Shown: positions 1-8,487, counted from the first letter of the stretch. The stretch: DNA of 64,000 nt from JADKHC01 sp047600805 (GCA_047600805.1 JASGKG010000001.1:3038001-3102000), one strand, 5' to 3'. A program made the numbers and translations. Notes: generated by a model not told the origin, from the letters alone.

Positions 1-34
1 TTGCGAGCCCGACTATAGGCAGACCATGGGACAT
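1..34 (-). CDS. N-terminus of an unidentified protein (partial, runs off left edge)
   Basis: Eleven open codons from an ATG at 34-32 read MSHGLPIVGLA and leave the window. A purine-rich GGGAGGGA stretch lies about 7 bases upstream on the minus strand, a good Shine-Dalgarno sequence. It lies 171 bases downstream of the UDP-glucuronate decarboxylase gene on the same strand, so a surface-polysaccharide role is possible. The fragment is far too short to name a family. Confidence 0.4.
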   Translation of the reverse strand, partial: MSHGLPIVGLA

Positions 35-205
35 TTATTGTCCCTCCCTAGAAACTTTGCGCCTGCTGAAAGACGCTTCGCTGAAGAACGTATCCGCGCG
101 CCCCACGAGAAGCCACGCGGCCAGTGAGTCTCTCGCATGTTGCGCCGAGGTCGCGCCAGCAAGATAGCGCGAGTGCACGAACCACGCCTTAGGGACGAAG
201 CGTTC

Positions 206-1132
206 TTAGATTTGAGTTCGGAAATAAGCGATCGTGCGCTGAAGCCCCTCTTCGAGCGGCACGGTCGGCTCCCACTTGAGGAGTGTTTTCGCGAGTGTGA
301 TGTCCGGGCGGCGCTGTTTTGGATCGTCGGCCGGAAGTGGCATGTGAACGATTTTGGATTTTCCGCCCACCAATTTCAACGTAAGCTCCGCCAACTCCAA
401 CATCGTAAATTCGCCCGGATTGCCGATATTAACTGGTCCGACCGTCTCGGTCTGATTCATGAGCCGGAGAAAGCCCTCGATCAGATCGTCCACGTAACAA
501 AACGAACGCGTCTGCGAACCGTCGCCATAAACGGTGAGATTCTCTCCTTTTAATGCTTGTACGATGAAGTTGGATACAACGCGCCCGTCGTTCGGGTGCA
601 TGCGCGGACCGTAAGTGTTGAAGATGCGAACGACGCGGATATCCACTTTGTTCTCGCGGTAGTAGTCGAAAAACAGCGTCTCGGCACATCGCTTTCCCTC
701 GTCGTAGCAAGAACGCCGCCCGATTGGGTTCACATTTCCCCAATAGCTTTCAGGTTGCGGGTGGACCGAGGGATCGCCGTAAACCTCGGAGGTACTGGCT
801 TGAAAGACACGCGCCTTCACACGTTTCGCGAGCCCCAGGCAATTGATCGCGCCCATCACAGACGTTTTCGTCGTTTTGATCGGGTTATATTGATAATGCG
901 GAGGCGACGCGGGACAGGCCAGGTTGTAGATCTGATCGACTTCGTATTTGAACGGATCGATCACGTCGTGACGAACCAGTTCGAAGTTCGGATTCGGCAA
1001 AAGATGCGAGATATTCGTCTTCCGACCCGTAAAGAAATTATCAATACATATCACCTCATGACCATCGTTTAGCAGGCGTTCACAAAGGTTAGAACCAAGG
1101 AATCCGGCACCGCCGGTGACAAGGATGCGCAT
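206..1132 (-). CDS. UDP-glucuronate decarboxylase (UDP-xylose synthase)
   Basis: NAD-dependent cytoplasmic enzyme of the extended short-chain dehydrogenase family. It converts UDP-glucuronate to UDP-xylose for polysaccharide synthesis. The 308-residue protein begins MRILVTGGAGFLG, giving the Rossmann GxxGxxG at residues 7-13 and the adenine-binding Asp31-Asn32. The catalytic set is Thr114-Ser-Glu116 (ASTSEVYG) and Tyr143-x3-Lys147 (YDEGK). The frame stays open 47 codons further upstream, but that stretch has no family resemblance, so the start at 1132 is chosen; the length then matches the family. UDP-glucose 4-epimerase or dTDP-glucose dehydratase relatives are less likely given the SYDEGKR and NTYGPRM signatures. 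Confidence 0.93.
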   Translation of the reverse strand: MRILVTGGAGFLGSNLCERLLNDGHEVICIDNFFTGRKTNISHLLPNPNFELVRHDVIDPFKYEVDQIYNLACPASPPHYQYNPIKTTKTSVMGAINCLGLAKRVKARVFQASTSEVYGDPSVHPQPESYWGNVNPIGRRSCYDEGKRCAETLFFDYYRENKVDIRVVRIFNTYGPRMHPNDGRVVSNFIVQALKGENLTVYGDGSQTRSFCYVDDLIEGFLRLMNQTETVGPVNIGNPGEFTMLELAELTLKLVGGKSKIVHMPLPADDPKQRRPDITLAKTLLKWEPTVPLEEGLQRTIAYFRTQI

Positions 1133-1302
1133 ATGGAACTTACGATGGGAAAAGCATGTCCGCATGCCAGCAAAAGCGCTAAAAATCAGGGAAAACCTGA
1201 ACCAATTTCCGGTGTATTTCCGTGAAAGTCGACACCGCCAGCGTCCAATTTTCGAATTGCCCTTACCCACCAAATCTTAGCCTCTTAAACCTCTCACACC
1301 AC

Positions 1303-1308
1303 TATACT
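1303..1308 (+). promoter_or_regulatory. possible -10 box for the outer-membrane protein gene
   Basis: TATACT lies 30 bases before the ATG at 1338, with a GAGGAGG ribosome-binding sequence at 1317-1323 just downstream. No good -35 box is visible at the right spacing, so this is only a candidate for a short-leader promoter. Confidence 0.25.
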
Positions 1309-1337
1309 AAATCCTCGAGGAGGACGTACTTAACCCT

Positions 1338-1988
1338 ATGACTACCATCAAAACCTTGATCAGCACAGTGGCCTTGCTTGCAGCGTCCACTGTTTTTGCA
1401 CAAACCGGCAACTCTCCTTGGTTTCCGACGAGCACCGAAGACGGCCAGGGCACGATCGGCCGTCGCTACGGCGAGGGTTACCTGAGCCTCCAAGATGTCA
1501 GCGGCAGCTCGAAGAACATCTACGGCGGCGGAGTCGCTGCCAACGTTCCCTTGCTCAAGGGCATCGATCTGAACGGCCGCGTCGGCTACACCTCGTTCAA
1601 GCCAGCCTACGCTTCGACAACCCTGACCAATCTCGACGGCGCGGTGAAGTTCTACAACCAGTCCGACGCCGACATTAAAGCGTTTATCGCGCCAGGTCTC
1701 GGCGTGACGTTTGGCGATGTCAACGATCACTCGACCTCATGGGTTCGCTGGAATGTAGCGATCGGCGCTGAGTTCGCCTACAAGTGGGTCGCGATCACTC
1801 CGACGCTCACCTACAACGACGACTTCCGTCATCACGGGCCCAGTCAGCAGTCGATCAGCTACGGGGCTGAATTCAGCTCGTGGGCAACGCCTCAGGTCAA
1901 CGTCTTCGCGAAGGTGGAAGCGATCGACCCATTCCACGACGCGAACATCACGCCCGGTCTGACGATCGGCTTGCGCGTGCGCTTCTAA
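1338..1988 (+). CDS. small outer-membrane beta-barrel protein
   Basis: A 216-residue secreted protein. Residues 1-21 form a signal peptide (MTTIKTLISTVALLAASTVFA, cleavage after the second AxA-like Ala). The mature part is rich in alternating aromatic and polar strands, such as VGYTSFKP and AFIAPGLGVTFGD. It ends in GLRVRF, a terminal Phe that fits the outer-membrane barrel C-terminal signature recognised by the BAM complex. GAGGAGG precedes the ATG by about 14 bases. An intrinsic terminator follows at once, so it is a single-gene unit. The function is not known: it could be a small porin-like barrel or a structural surface protein. Confidence 0.8.
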   Translation: MTTIKTLISTVALLAASTVFAQTGNSPWFPTSTEDGQGTIGRRYGEGYLSLQDVSGSSKNIYGGGVAANVPLLKGIDLNGRVGYTSFKPAYASTTLTNLDGAVKFYNQSDADIKAFIAPGLGVTFGDVNDHSTSWVRWNVAIGAEFAYKWVAITPTLTYNDDFRHHGPSQQSISYGAEFSSWATPQVNVFAKVEAIDPFHDANITPGLTIGLRVRF

Positions 1989-2013
1989 CCAGTCAGCTGA
2001 GCTATTTTTCTTG

Positions 2014-2050
2014 AGCCCGCACGCAAACGCCGTGCGGGCTTTTTATTTTC
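2014..2050 (+). terminator. intrinsic terminator of the barrel-protein gene
   Basis: AGCCCGCACG at 2014-2023 pairs perfectly with CGTGCGGGCT at 2031-2040 around a 7-base loop, followed by TTTTATTTTC. It overlaps the tail of the convergent tgt gene by a few bases. Confidence 0.9.
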
Positions 2051-3173
2051 CGCCAGCTTCGTAGCGCTCAATCCACGCCCCGTGCCACGCACCGTAGTCG
2101 CCCGCCTCAATGTGTGCCCGTGCCTGTGCCATCAGATCGAGGAAGAAGTGGAGATTGTGAATCGTTAGCAAAGTCCCACTCAGCATCTCGCCGGCCACCG
2201 TCAAATGTCGCAGATAAGCGCGCGAGAAGTTGGCTGTGTAGTTGCCCATGCCCTCAACGATGGGCCGGGCGTCCGTGCGGTACTTTTCGTTTCGCAGGTT
2301 GATCGGGCCGTCAGGAGTGAAAACCAAACCATTGCGGGCGACACGCGTCGGCAGCACGCAATCAAACATATCCACGCCGAGCGCGACCATCCTTAACAAC
2401 TGCGGCGGCGTTCCGAGGCCCATGGTGTAACGCGGTTTGTCCGCCGGCATGAACGGCGTCGTGGCCCCGACTTGTTTCAGCATCTCTGGTTCGGGTTCAC
2501 CCACACTGACGCCGCCAACTGCATAGCCCGGCAAATCCAAGGCCGCCAGACTTTCAGCCGCATCGCGACGCAGGTCGTCGAACGTCGAGCCTTGGACGAT
2601 CGCGAAAACGTGATGGCCGGCCGCGAGGAAGCCGTTGTCGGTAGCGATGGTTTTGCACCGCTCAGCCCAGCGTAGGCTGCGCTCCACCGCTTTCGCGCAC
2701 GCGTCGCGTTCGCAGGGCCACGGCGGACACTCGTCCAACACCATCGCAATGTCGCTCCCCAGATTCGCCTGAATCGTCATCACTTCGCGAGGACCGAGAA
2801 ACAGCTTCGCGCCGTCGACGTGAGATTGAAACGCCACGCCGTCGTCGCGGATGTCGCGGAGTTTGGCCAAGCTGAAAACTTGAAACCCGCCGCTGTCGGT
2901 AAGGATGGGGCCGTTCCATCCCATGAAGCGGTGAAGCCCACCCAAATCTCGGATCAACTCACTGGTGGGGCGAAGATTAAGATGATAGGTGTTACCTAAA
3001 ATGATCTGCGCACCGATCTCGCGCAGATGATTGGGCGTAAGCGCCTTAACGGTTCCCTGCGTACCCACCGGCATGAAGATGGGCGTTTCGATCACCCCGT
3101 GCAGAGTCTGTAAACGCCCCCGACGCGCGCCTGTGGCTGAGTCAGTTTTAATGAGTTGGAAGTGTGCGGACAT
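2043..3173 (-). CDS. tgt: queuine/preQ1 tRNA-guanine transglycosylase, zinc ligands missing
   Basis: Exchanges guanine-34 for preQ1 in tRNAs with GUN anticodons. The 376-residue protein starts at MSAHFQL; a longer frame to 3263 runs into the opposite gene region and is not family-like. Catalytic Asp93 (TDSGGFQVFS) and the nucleophile Asp in DMFDCVLPTR, near residue 270, are present. The structural zinc site normally made by CxCxxC plus His is altered. His339 (TIHN) is kept, but the three cysteine positions 31, 29 and 26 residues before it are Gly308, Gly310 and Thr313 (EGMGNYTA). The gene is otherwise full length and conserved, so it is probably functional without zinc. Divergent from trpG. 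Confidence 0.95.
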   Translation of the reverse strand: MSAHFQLIKTDSATGARRGRLQTLHGVIETPIFMPVGTQGTVKALTPNHLREIGAQIILGNTYHLNLRPTSELIRDLGGLHRFMGWNGPILTDSGGFQVFSLAKLRDIRDDGVAFQSHVDGAKLFLGPREVMTIQANLGSDIAMVLDECPPWPCERDACAKAVERSLRWAERCKTIATDNGFLAAGHHVFAIVQGSTFDDLRRDAAESLAALDLPGYAVGGVSVGEPEPEMLKQVGATTPFMPADKPRYTMGLGTPPQLLRMVALGVDMFDCVLPTRVARNGLVFTPDGPINLRNEKYRTDARPIVEGMGNYTANFSRAYLRHLTVAGEMLSGTLLTIHNLHFFLDLMAQARAHIEAGDYGAWHGAWIERYEAGGK

Positions 3174-3249
3174 CGGGAACGTGCAAGTGTATAGCGATCC
3201 AAGTACCCCTACGCTTGACCGAAGTGTCAATACGACGTTAAATTTCGCC

Positions 3250-3816
3250 GTGCTTCTTGTCATCGATAACTACGACTCTTTCACGTACAACCTAGTCCAA
3301 TATTTTGGGCAGCTTGGAGTTGAACAGCGCGTGTTTCGCAACAACGAGATCACACCTGAACAAGCCGTGGCGCTCAATCCTGACCGAGTGCTCTTGTCCC
3401 CCGGCCCGTGCTCTCCCACCGAAGCAGGCGTAACCCTGCAAATGATCGAAGCTTTCAAAGGCAAGAAACCCATCTTTGGCGTGTGCTTGGGCCACCAGTC
3501 GATCGGACATTACTTTGGCGGCCGCGTCATCCGCGCCGATCGTTTGATGCACGGCAAAACGTCGCCTATTCAGCACAAGAACTGCGACGTTTTCCGCGGG
3601 ATGCCGCAAGGTTTCGCGGCAACACGTTATCATTCGCTTTTGGTTGAGCGTTCGAGTTTGCCCGAATGCCTCGAAGTCACTGCCGATACCGCCGAGGGCG
3701 AAATCATGGGCCTGCGCCACAAGACACTGCCTATCTGGGGCGTGCAGTTTCACCCCGAGTCCATCGCGACCGAAGGCGGCATGCGCATCCTCCAGAATTT
3801 TCTGGAACTCAACTAA
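3250..3816 (+). CDS. trpG: anthranilate / aminodeoxychorismate synthase glutamine amidotransferase subunit
   Basis: Class I glutamine amidotransferase that supplies ammonia to a chorismate-using partner (TrpE for tryptophan, PabB for folate). The 188-residue length is typical. The start is GTG at 3250 (MLLVIDNYDSF), because this is exactly the conserved N-terminus. The nucleophile is Cys79 in GVCLGHQSIG, and the His-Glu pair lies in QFHPESI near residue 170. No trpE or pabB lies nearby, so trpG and pabA cannot be told apart, and one protein may serve both pathways. It leads a plus-strand group, with nrdR 21 bases downstream. Confidence 0.92.
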   Translation: MLLVIDNYDSFTYNLVQYFGQLGVEQRVFRNNEITPEQAVALNPDRVLLSPGPCSPTEAGVTLQMIEAFKGKKPIFGVCLGHQSIGHYFGGRVIRADRLMHGKTSPIQHKNCDVFRGMPQGFAATRYHSLLVERSSLPECLEVTADTAEGEIMGLRHKTLPIWGVQFHPESIATEGGMRILQNFLELN

Positions 3817-3837
3817 TCCAGAAAACGACTCACCCCT

Positions 3838-4305
3838 ATGCGCTGCCCCAAATGCACATCTATCGAAGACCGGGTGATCGACTCCCGCATTAGTAAGGAA
3901 GGCAGCACGATCAGGCGTCGGCGCGAGTGCTTGGAATGCGGCCACCGCTACACCACGACAGAGATGTTTGTGCGTGAAGGCTTAGTCGTCATTAAACGCG
4001 ACGGACGCCGCGAAGATTTCGACCGCGATAAACTTTTCCGCGCCATTCGTGCCGCCTTGCACAAGCGCCCCGTCGACCGCGAGCAACTCGACATGCTCAT
4101 CGAAGACGTGATCGACGCGCTCGAGGCACAATACGAAAACGAAATTCCGTCCCAGGCCGTCGGCGATGCTGTGATGCAACGCTTGCGGAAGCTCGACCAA
4201 GTGGCCTACGTGCGCTTCGCGAGCGTTTATAAAGAATTCCGCGATGTCTCCGAGTTCATGCAGGAAATTAGTAGCCTCGGAAAACCGCCGCAGGCCAAGC
4301 ACTGA
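3838..4305 (+). CDS. nrdR: transcriptional repressor NrdR
   Basis: ATP/dATP-sensing repressor of ribonucleotide reductase genes, 155 residues as usual. The N-terminal zinc ribbon uses Cys3, Cys6, Cys31 and Cys34 (CPKC and CLECGHRYTTTE). The ATP-cone domain follows from about residue 48 (VIKRDGRREDFDRDKL). The zinc cysteines are intact. The gene starts 21 bases after trpG, probably in the same transcript. No ribonucleotide reductase gene is in the window, so its targets are elsewhere. Confidence 0.97.
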   Translation: MRCPKCTSIEDRVIDSRISKEGSTIRRRRECLECGHRYTTTEMFVREGLVVIKRDGRREDFDRDKLFRAIRAALHKRPVDREQLDMLIEDVIDALEAQYENEIPSQAVGDAVMQRLRKLDQVAYVRFASVYKEFRDVSEFMQEISSLGKPPQAKH

Positions 4306-4346
4306 ACGCGAGCTTTCGGTTCAGCATTACTCCGCGCTACCGCCAA

Positions 4347-4853
4347 ATGCCACCGCCCTCACGCGACGAACTTCGCCGTCTTCATTTTATAAACGCACTT
4401 TTTGCGCGTGTCACCGGCCAAGACCTTTACCTGGCACAACAAATTCAGTCGGCCATCGCCTTCAGTCTTTCGGAACTGGAGCAACAGACCAAAGCCGACC
4501 CTCAAGCTATCGCCAAATACGATATGGCTTTTTCGGACGCCGCCGCGAAGCTCATCCAGAAATTTTTCGCCGGGCAGCCCGAACACGGTTTTTTCCACTG
4601 GAACGCGGCGCACTCGCTCGAGTCGGCAACGCCGCTTTTCGCGCGCAGCGAGATCATGGTGGGGCTAAAACAATTGGCGCGGTTTCGTGAATCGACGCTC
4701 TTGGTCACGAACCTGCGACCCGCACTGCTGCCTCCCGACAAACGCTCCACGCAGCGCCGCGTACAAAACTACGAAGACACCCTCGCTTTTATCCGCGACC
4801 TCGCCGCCGCACGCACCGCGCCGAGCGCAAACCTGCAATTGCTGTTTCTGTAG
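4347..4853 (+). CDS. conserved-looking protein of unknown function
   Basis: I do not recognise this 168-residue protein. It is soluble, with no signal peptide or membrane segment, and is mostly predicted helix (QDLYLAQQIQSAIAFSLSELEQQ). A central part is richer in aromatics (FFAGQPEHGFFHWNAAHS) and the end is LQLLFL. It lies between nrdR (41 bases upstream) and the HIT gene (21 bases downstream) on the same strand, which supports a real co-transcribed gene. No catalytic motif is visible. Confidence 0.7.
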   Translation: MPPPSRDELRRLHFINALFARVTGQDLYLAQQIQSAIAFSLSELEQQTKADPQAIAKYDMAFSDAAAKLIQKFFAGQPEHGFFHWNAAHSLESATPLFARSEIMVGLKQLARFRESTLLVTNLRPALLPPDKRSTQRRVQNYEDTLAFIRDLAAARTAPSANLQLLFL

Positions 4854-4874
4854 AAAACGTAATTAACTCACGCC

Positions 4875-5216
4875 ATGTCGAAGACCATCTTTCAAAAGAT
4901 CATCGATCGCGAAATTCCCGCCAAAATCGAATACGAAGACGAGCACTGCATCGTCATTCACGACATCCAGCCACAAGCGCCCGTTCACCTTCTGATTATA
5001 CCGAAAAAGGTCATCGCACGCGTGGAAGCAGCCGCTGTCACTGACCAAGAAGCCCTCGGGCACCTTATCCTTACCGCTGGCGTGGTAGCCAAGAAACTCA
5101 ATCTCGCCAAAGGTTTCCGCCTGGTGATCAACAACGGTCCCGACGCGTGCGAATCCGTACCGCACCTTCACGTCCATCTCCTCGCCAAGCGTCAGCTCAA
5201 CTGGCCCCCAGGCTAA
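4875..5216 (+). CDS. histidine-triad (HIT/HINT) nucleotide hydrolase
   Basis: Purine nucleoside phosphoramidase of the HINT branch, which hydrolyses AMP-linked amides. It has 113 residues, the normal size. The triad HLHVHLL lies near residues 98-104, preceded by GFRLVINNGPDACESVP and followed by the HINT-type C-terminus LNWPPG. Cytoplasmic. Last gene of the trpG-nrdR group. The intergenic stretch after it holds an AACGCGT/ACGCGTT inverted repeat (5233-5255) without a T-tract. Confidence 0.94.
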   Translation: MSKTIFQKIIDREIPAKIEYEDEHCIVIHDIQPQAPVHLLIIPKKVIARVEAAAVTDQEALGHLILTAGVVAKKLNLAKGFRLVINNGPDACESVPHLHVHLLAKRQLNWPPG

Positions 5217-5300
5217 CACCGCCCGCAAACGCAACGCGTCTTACGCTTACGCGTTAGGACGATCAGATGGTTTGTCATTTAATAGATGACGAACTCCACT

Positions 5301-5328
5301 GCTCAAACAGGCCGGTCACCACGGCCTG
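5301..5328 (-). terminator. possible terminator after dprA
   Basis: CAGGCCG (5308-5314) and CGGCCTG (5322-5328) form a perfect 7-bp stem immediately after the dprA stop codon. The following minus-strand sequence is only TTTGAGC, so termination would be weak. Confidence 0.4.
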
Positions 5329-5329
5329 A

Positions 5330-6457
5330 TCAATGTGCTTCGTAGGCGCCATCGGCCCGTTTCGCGATCAGGCGTTTCAGCTCAAGCATCATTAACGTCG
5401 CCGATAGCTCAGAGACAGATCGTCCCGTCTGCGCGGCCAAAAGATCGAGGGTGACAATCGCGCCGCCGCGGAACGCCTCCATCACCGCAGCCTCCGCCTC
5501 ATTTAGATCGGTGCGCGGCTCTGCGCTGGATCCTGTTTCTTTGGGTGGGATCGGTTGCGGACGTAAGCCGTCCAGATAACTAAGTTCCTGAAGAATATCA
5601 TCAACGCTGGTGAGCAACGTCGCACCGTCGCGAATAAGTTGGTGACACCCTTGGCTGGTGGCTTGATCGATGCGGCCCGGCACGGCAAAAATCAAACGCC
5701 CCTGTTCCCCAGCAAACTTCGCCGTAATCATCGATCCACCGGCCACGTCGGTTTCCACGACCACAATCGCCTCGGAAATTCCTGCGACCACACGATTCCG
5801 CATCGGAAACGACTGCCGGTCAGCGCGCCTGCCGAACGGGAATTCAGAGACAATTGCACCTTGTTCCTCGATCTGGCGGTAAAGCGAAAGATTCTCGGGC
5901 GGATAAACAATATCGATACCGCAACCCATCACCGCAGCCGTTTTGCCTCCGACAGAGAGCGCACCTTCGTGAGCCGCCGTGTCAATCCCTCGCGCGAGAC
6001 CGCTCACGACGCAAAAACCCAGACGGGCCAGTTCGGCGCCGAATTTTTTCGCAACACTCTGGCCGTAAAGCGTGGTTCGCCGGCTTCCGACAATCGCGAT
6101 ACACGGATGCGCGAAATCGTAGTGCCCTTTCCGATACAAGCCAATCGGCGGATCGCTGATCTGCTTGAGGAGCTTCGGATAGGCCGTGTCTCTCGTCGTG
6201 ACAAACGTCACCTTGCTTTCAGCCATCCGCTGTTCCTCCCTCGCAAGGTCGAAGTGCTCCCGCCAATTCGCGACGGTTCCGCTGATCGCCGGGCCGACAC
6301 CTTTCACCGCTTCGAGCCGCTTCGTGGGCGCACTAAAAATCGCTTTCGGATCACCACCCAGTTCGTCGAGCAACCGGTTCGTGGTGATAGGTCCGATATT
6401 CGGCAAGGCGTTTAGAATTAAGAACGCCTGCTGTTCTGTAAGTGATTCGTTGGTCAT
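5330..6457 (-). CDS. dprA: DNA-processing protein DprA
   Basis: Loads RecA on single-stranded DNA during natural transformation. The 375-residue protein starts at MTNESLTEQQ; the frame is open further upstream only inside the preceding gene. An N-terminal helix-hairpin-helix region (LPNIGPITTNRLL, VKGVGPAISG) is followed by the Rossmann DprA domain with AIVGSRRTTLYG, SGLARGIDTAAHEGAL and VMGCGIDIVYPPEN. A C-terminal winged helix covers roughly residues 315-375. Its ATG shares the sequence ATGA with the stop of nnr, so translation is coupled. It is the last gene of the pdxJ operon. Confidence 0.96.
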   Translation of the reverse strand: MTNESLTEQQAFLILNALPNIGPITTNRLLDELGGDPKAIFSAPTKRLEAVKGVGPAISGTVANWREHFDLAREEQRMAESKVTFVTTRDTAYPKLLKQISDPPIGLYRKGHYDFAHPCIAIVGSRRTTLYGQSVAKKFGAELARLGFCVVSGLARGIDTAAHEGALSVGGKTAAVMGCGIDIVYPPENLSLYRQIEEQGAIVSEFPFGRRADRQSFPMRNRVVAGISEAIVVVETDVAGGSMITAKFAGEQGRLIFAVPGRIDQATSQGCHQLIRDGATLLTSVDDILQELSYLDGLRPQPIPPKETGSSAEPRTDLNEAEAAVMEAFRGGAIVTLDLLAAQTGRSVSELSATLMMLELKRLIAKRADGAYEAH

Positions 6458-7977
6458 GGTCCCTCGTTGCGCAAAGCATTCGCCAAAAAGTCCAAAATCT
6501 GAGTCGTCTGCACAGCAACTTGTCCGTGTGCGCGCGCGAGCAAATCCGCCGACCTGCCCTGCCAAGCGACAGCACCACATGCAGCCGCGAGCAGATCGTC
6601 GGGTTTTTGCGCGAGAAGACCTGCTACGAGACCCGCGAGAATATCGCCGCTGCCACCGCGAGCCAGCACCGGGCCACCGGCGCAACTATGATAAACCGCC
6701 AACCCTTCGCTTATCTGAGTGATCGGGCCTTTCAAAACAGTGACGCTTTTCGTGTCGTGGGCGAAATCGCGCAGCGCACGATTGCCCGCGATCCGCGCAA
6801 ACTCACCCGCATGTGGAGTCAGAATGCGCGGAGCTGTTCCCACTTCGATAATCGACGTTTGCAGCGCGTCGGCATCCACCACCAGCGGCACCGGCACCAA
6901 TTTTGCTACGTCGGCCATCAACGCGAGCACCTCCGGTTCACGTCCAACTCCCGGTCCGATTAGAAGAGCATTTGCGCGATCGAGACGTTCTCGCAGCAGG
7001 TGAAGTCCTTCGAGAGCGAGTCCGCCCGACGGCGTTTCCGGCCAGCCAACCCAAATGACTTCCGGCACCCGCGCCGCAAAAGCCGGTGCAAACGTCTCCG
7101 GCACAAACGCCGTCACGAGCCCGGCTCCACTTCGCACCGCTGCCATGGCGCTCATGAGGGCCGCTCCTGAATAACTACGTGATCCCCCTAAAAGGAAAAC
7201 GTGCCCGTACGTCCGTTTATCCGAAAGCGGATCACGAAAACGCCGCTTTTCGCTAAAAACACCAGCAGTCAAAACACGATCGGTCGACTGCATCAGGCCG
7301 GCAGGCTTGTCATCCTGCGCATCGAAAAACCCTAAATCCAGATAGCGCCGCCGTCCGACCGCAGCACGATTTCGTTCTTCCAAAACAGGCGTTTTCACGC
7401 TTCCCGTCGCATAGGTGAAATCTGCCCGCAACGCGCCCTCATCGCCAATCCCACTGGGTAGATCGATCGCCGCTCGAAAACGAATCGCGTGGCGGTTTAT
7501 TTGCCCGAATAGGTCGCGGATTTCCGGCGCAAGCGGCGGCCGAAACTGAAAACCAAACACGCCATCGAGCAACACCGCATACGCCGGCTGGAGTATTTCT
7601 GCGCGATTGATCAATCGGACGCGCGCGGGCGCGGACTGCACTAATTCACGGTAAGCGCGCGCAGCGAGCGGCCTCATTTCACGTTCGCCAAAAACCAACC
7701 AAACATCCGCCTGCGCATCGGCGTGAGCATCGAGAATTCGCCGCGCCGCGATCAGCGCATCGCCACCGTTGTGCCCTTTGCCGACGAGCACGAGAAGACC
7801 CGCTCGGGATGGAAATTTGCCGAACTCTTCGAAATCAGCCAAAGCGGCATTAGCCACCGCCGCACCAGCCGTGCACATGGCCGACCATTCTTTTTGCTCG
7901 TCACCAGAAAAGAGCTCGGCTTCGAAACGTTTCGCGTCTTCGAGTGAGAGAACAGGATGGCTCGGAACGCGATTCAT
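6454..7977 (-). CDS. nnr: bifunctional NAD(P)H-hydrate epimerase / ADP-dependent NAD(P)H-hydrate dehydratase
   Basis: Repairs hydrated NADH and NADPH: the N-terminal YjeF domain epimerises S/R-NAD(P)HX and the C-terminal carbohydrate-kinase-like domain dehydrates it. It has 507 residues, the length of the fused form. The epimerase part carries VGKGHNGGDALIAAR near residue 65. The dehydratase part shows LLGGSRSYSGAALMSA, LLIGPGVGRE, LTPHAGEFARI and ARGGSGDILAGLVAGLL. It lies 3 bases after the upstream gene and overlaps dprA by 4 bases. Confidence 0.96.
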   Translation of the reverse strand: MNRVPSHPVLSLEDAKRFEAELFSGDEQKEWSAMCTAGAAVANAALADFEEFGKFPSRAGLLVLVGKGHNGGDALIAARRILDAHADAQADVWLVFGEREMRPLAARAYRELVQSAPARVRLINRAEILQPAYAVLLDGVFGFQFRPPLAPEIRDLFGQINRHAIRFRAAIDLPSGIGDEGALRADFTYATGSVKTPVLEERNRAAVGRRRYLDLGFFDAQDDKPAGLMQSTDRVLTAGVFSEKRRFRDPLSDKRTYGHVFLLGGSRSYSGAALMSAMAAVRSGAGLVTAFVPETFAPAFAARVPEVIWVGWPETPSGGLALEGLHLLRERLDRANALLIGPGVGREPEVLALMADVAKLVPVPLVVDADALQTSIIEVGTAPRILTPHAGEFARIAGNRALRDFAHDTKSVTVLKGPITQISEGLAVYHSCAGGPVLARGGSGDILAGLVAGLLAQKPDDLLAAACGAVAWQGRSADLLARAHGQVAVQTTQILDFLANALRNEGP

Positions 7978-7980
7978 TTT

Positions 7981-8481
7981 TCAACGATCTGGATCGGTCG
8001 ACGGCGGCAACCATGCCGGTTGCTTCTGGAGTCGCTCCAGTTGCACCTCTTCTGGCTCAGTAAACCGGATCGGTGCATCGGGGACGGGATTGGGTCGAAT
8101 CACAGGCCGTGTAAGATGCGAAATGGTTCGGAAATGTAAAAGCTCTCCGGTTCTAACCGCCTCAAAGCACTCGGAAAACTTGTTCGTCTCAGCGTTCCAC
8201 AGCGCGAACTCCGTGATATCATTACGCCACACGGCATTGCTGCCGTATTGCGCGAAAATATTTTCCACCGCCACCAAACTGGCACGCTCCTTCATTACGG
8301 CTGGCGATTTTGGCGTCTCCACCGGAGCGGACACTGGCGGGGGGGCAGCAGGAGCGGCCTCCAGGTGACGACGCGCGAGTTCTCGCTGCACTCCCCAGGA
8401 GAAAAGAGCGCCGATGACAAATCCGACCATCACCCACGAAGGAGCAGTCGAAAGCTTGGGCTTTGAAGATGGTTCGGACAT
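7981..8481 (-). CDS. single-span membrane protein of unknown function
   Basis: A 166-residue protein I cannot assign. One hydrophobic segment near residues 16-30 (WVMVGFVIGALFSWGV) is followed by a Pro/Ala-rich linker (AAPAAPPPVSAPVETP). A soluble part of about 100 residues then follows, containing AQYGSNAVWRNDITEFALWN. The topology suggests a membrane-anchored periplasmic domain. It is packed between acpS (6-base gap) and nnr (3-base gap), so it is surely expressed with them, but the operon gives no clear hint of its task. Confidence 0.75.
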   Translation of the reverse strand: MSEPSSKPKLSTAPSWVMVGFVIGALFSWGVQRELARRHLEAAPAAPPPVSAPVETPKSPAVMKERASLVAVENIFAQYGSNAVWRNDITEFALWNAETNKFSECFEAVRTGELLHFRTISHLTRPVIRPNPVPDAPIRFTEPEEVQLERLQKQPAWLPPSTDPDR

Positions 8482-8487
8482 ATAAAG

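Noticed and set aside
137..553. 138-codon plus-strand frame near the left edge
   Set aside because: Mostly antisense to the UDP-glucuronate decarboxylase gene, with no recognisable motif.
5233..5255. AACGCGT/ACGCGTT inverted repeat after the HIT gene as a terminator
   Set aside because: No T-tract follows on either strand and the stem is only 7 bp.
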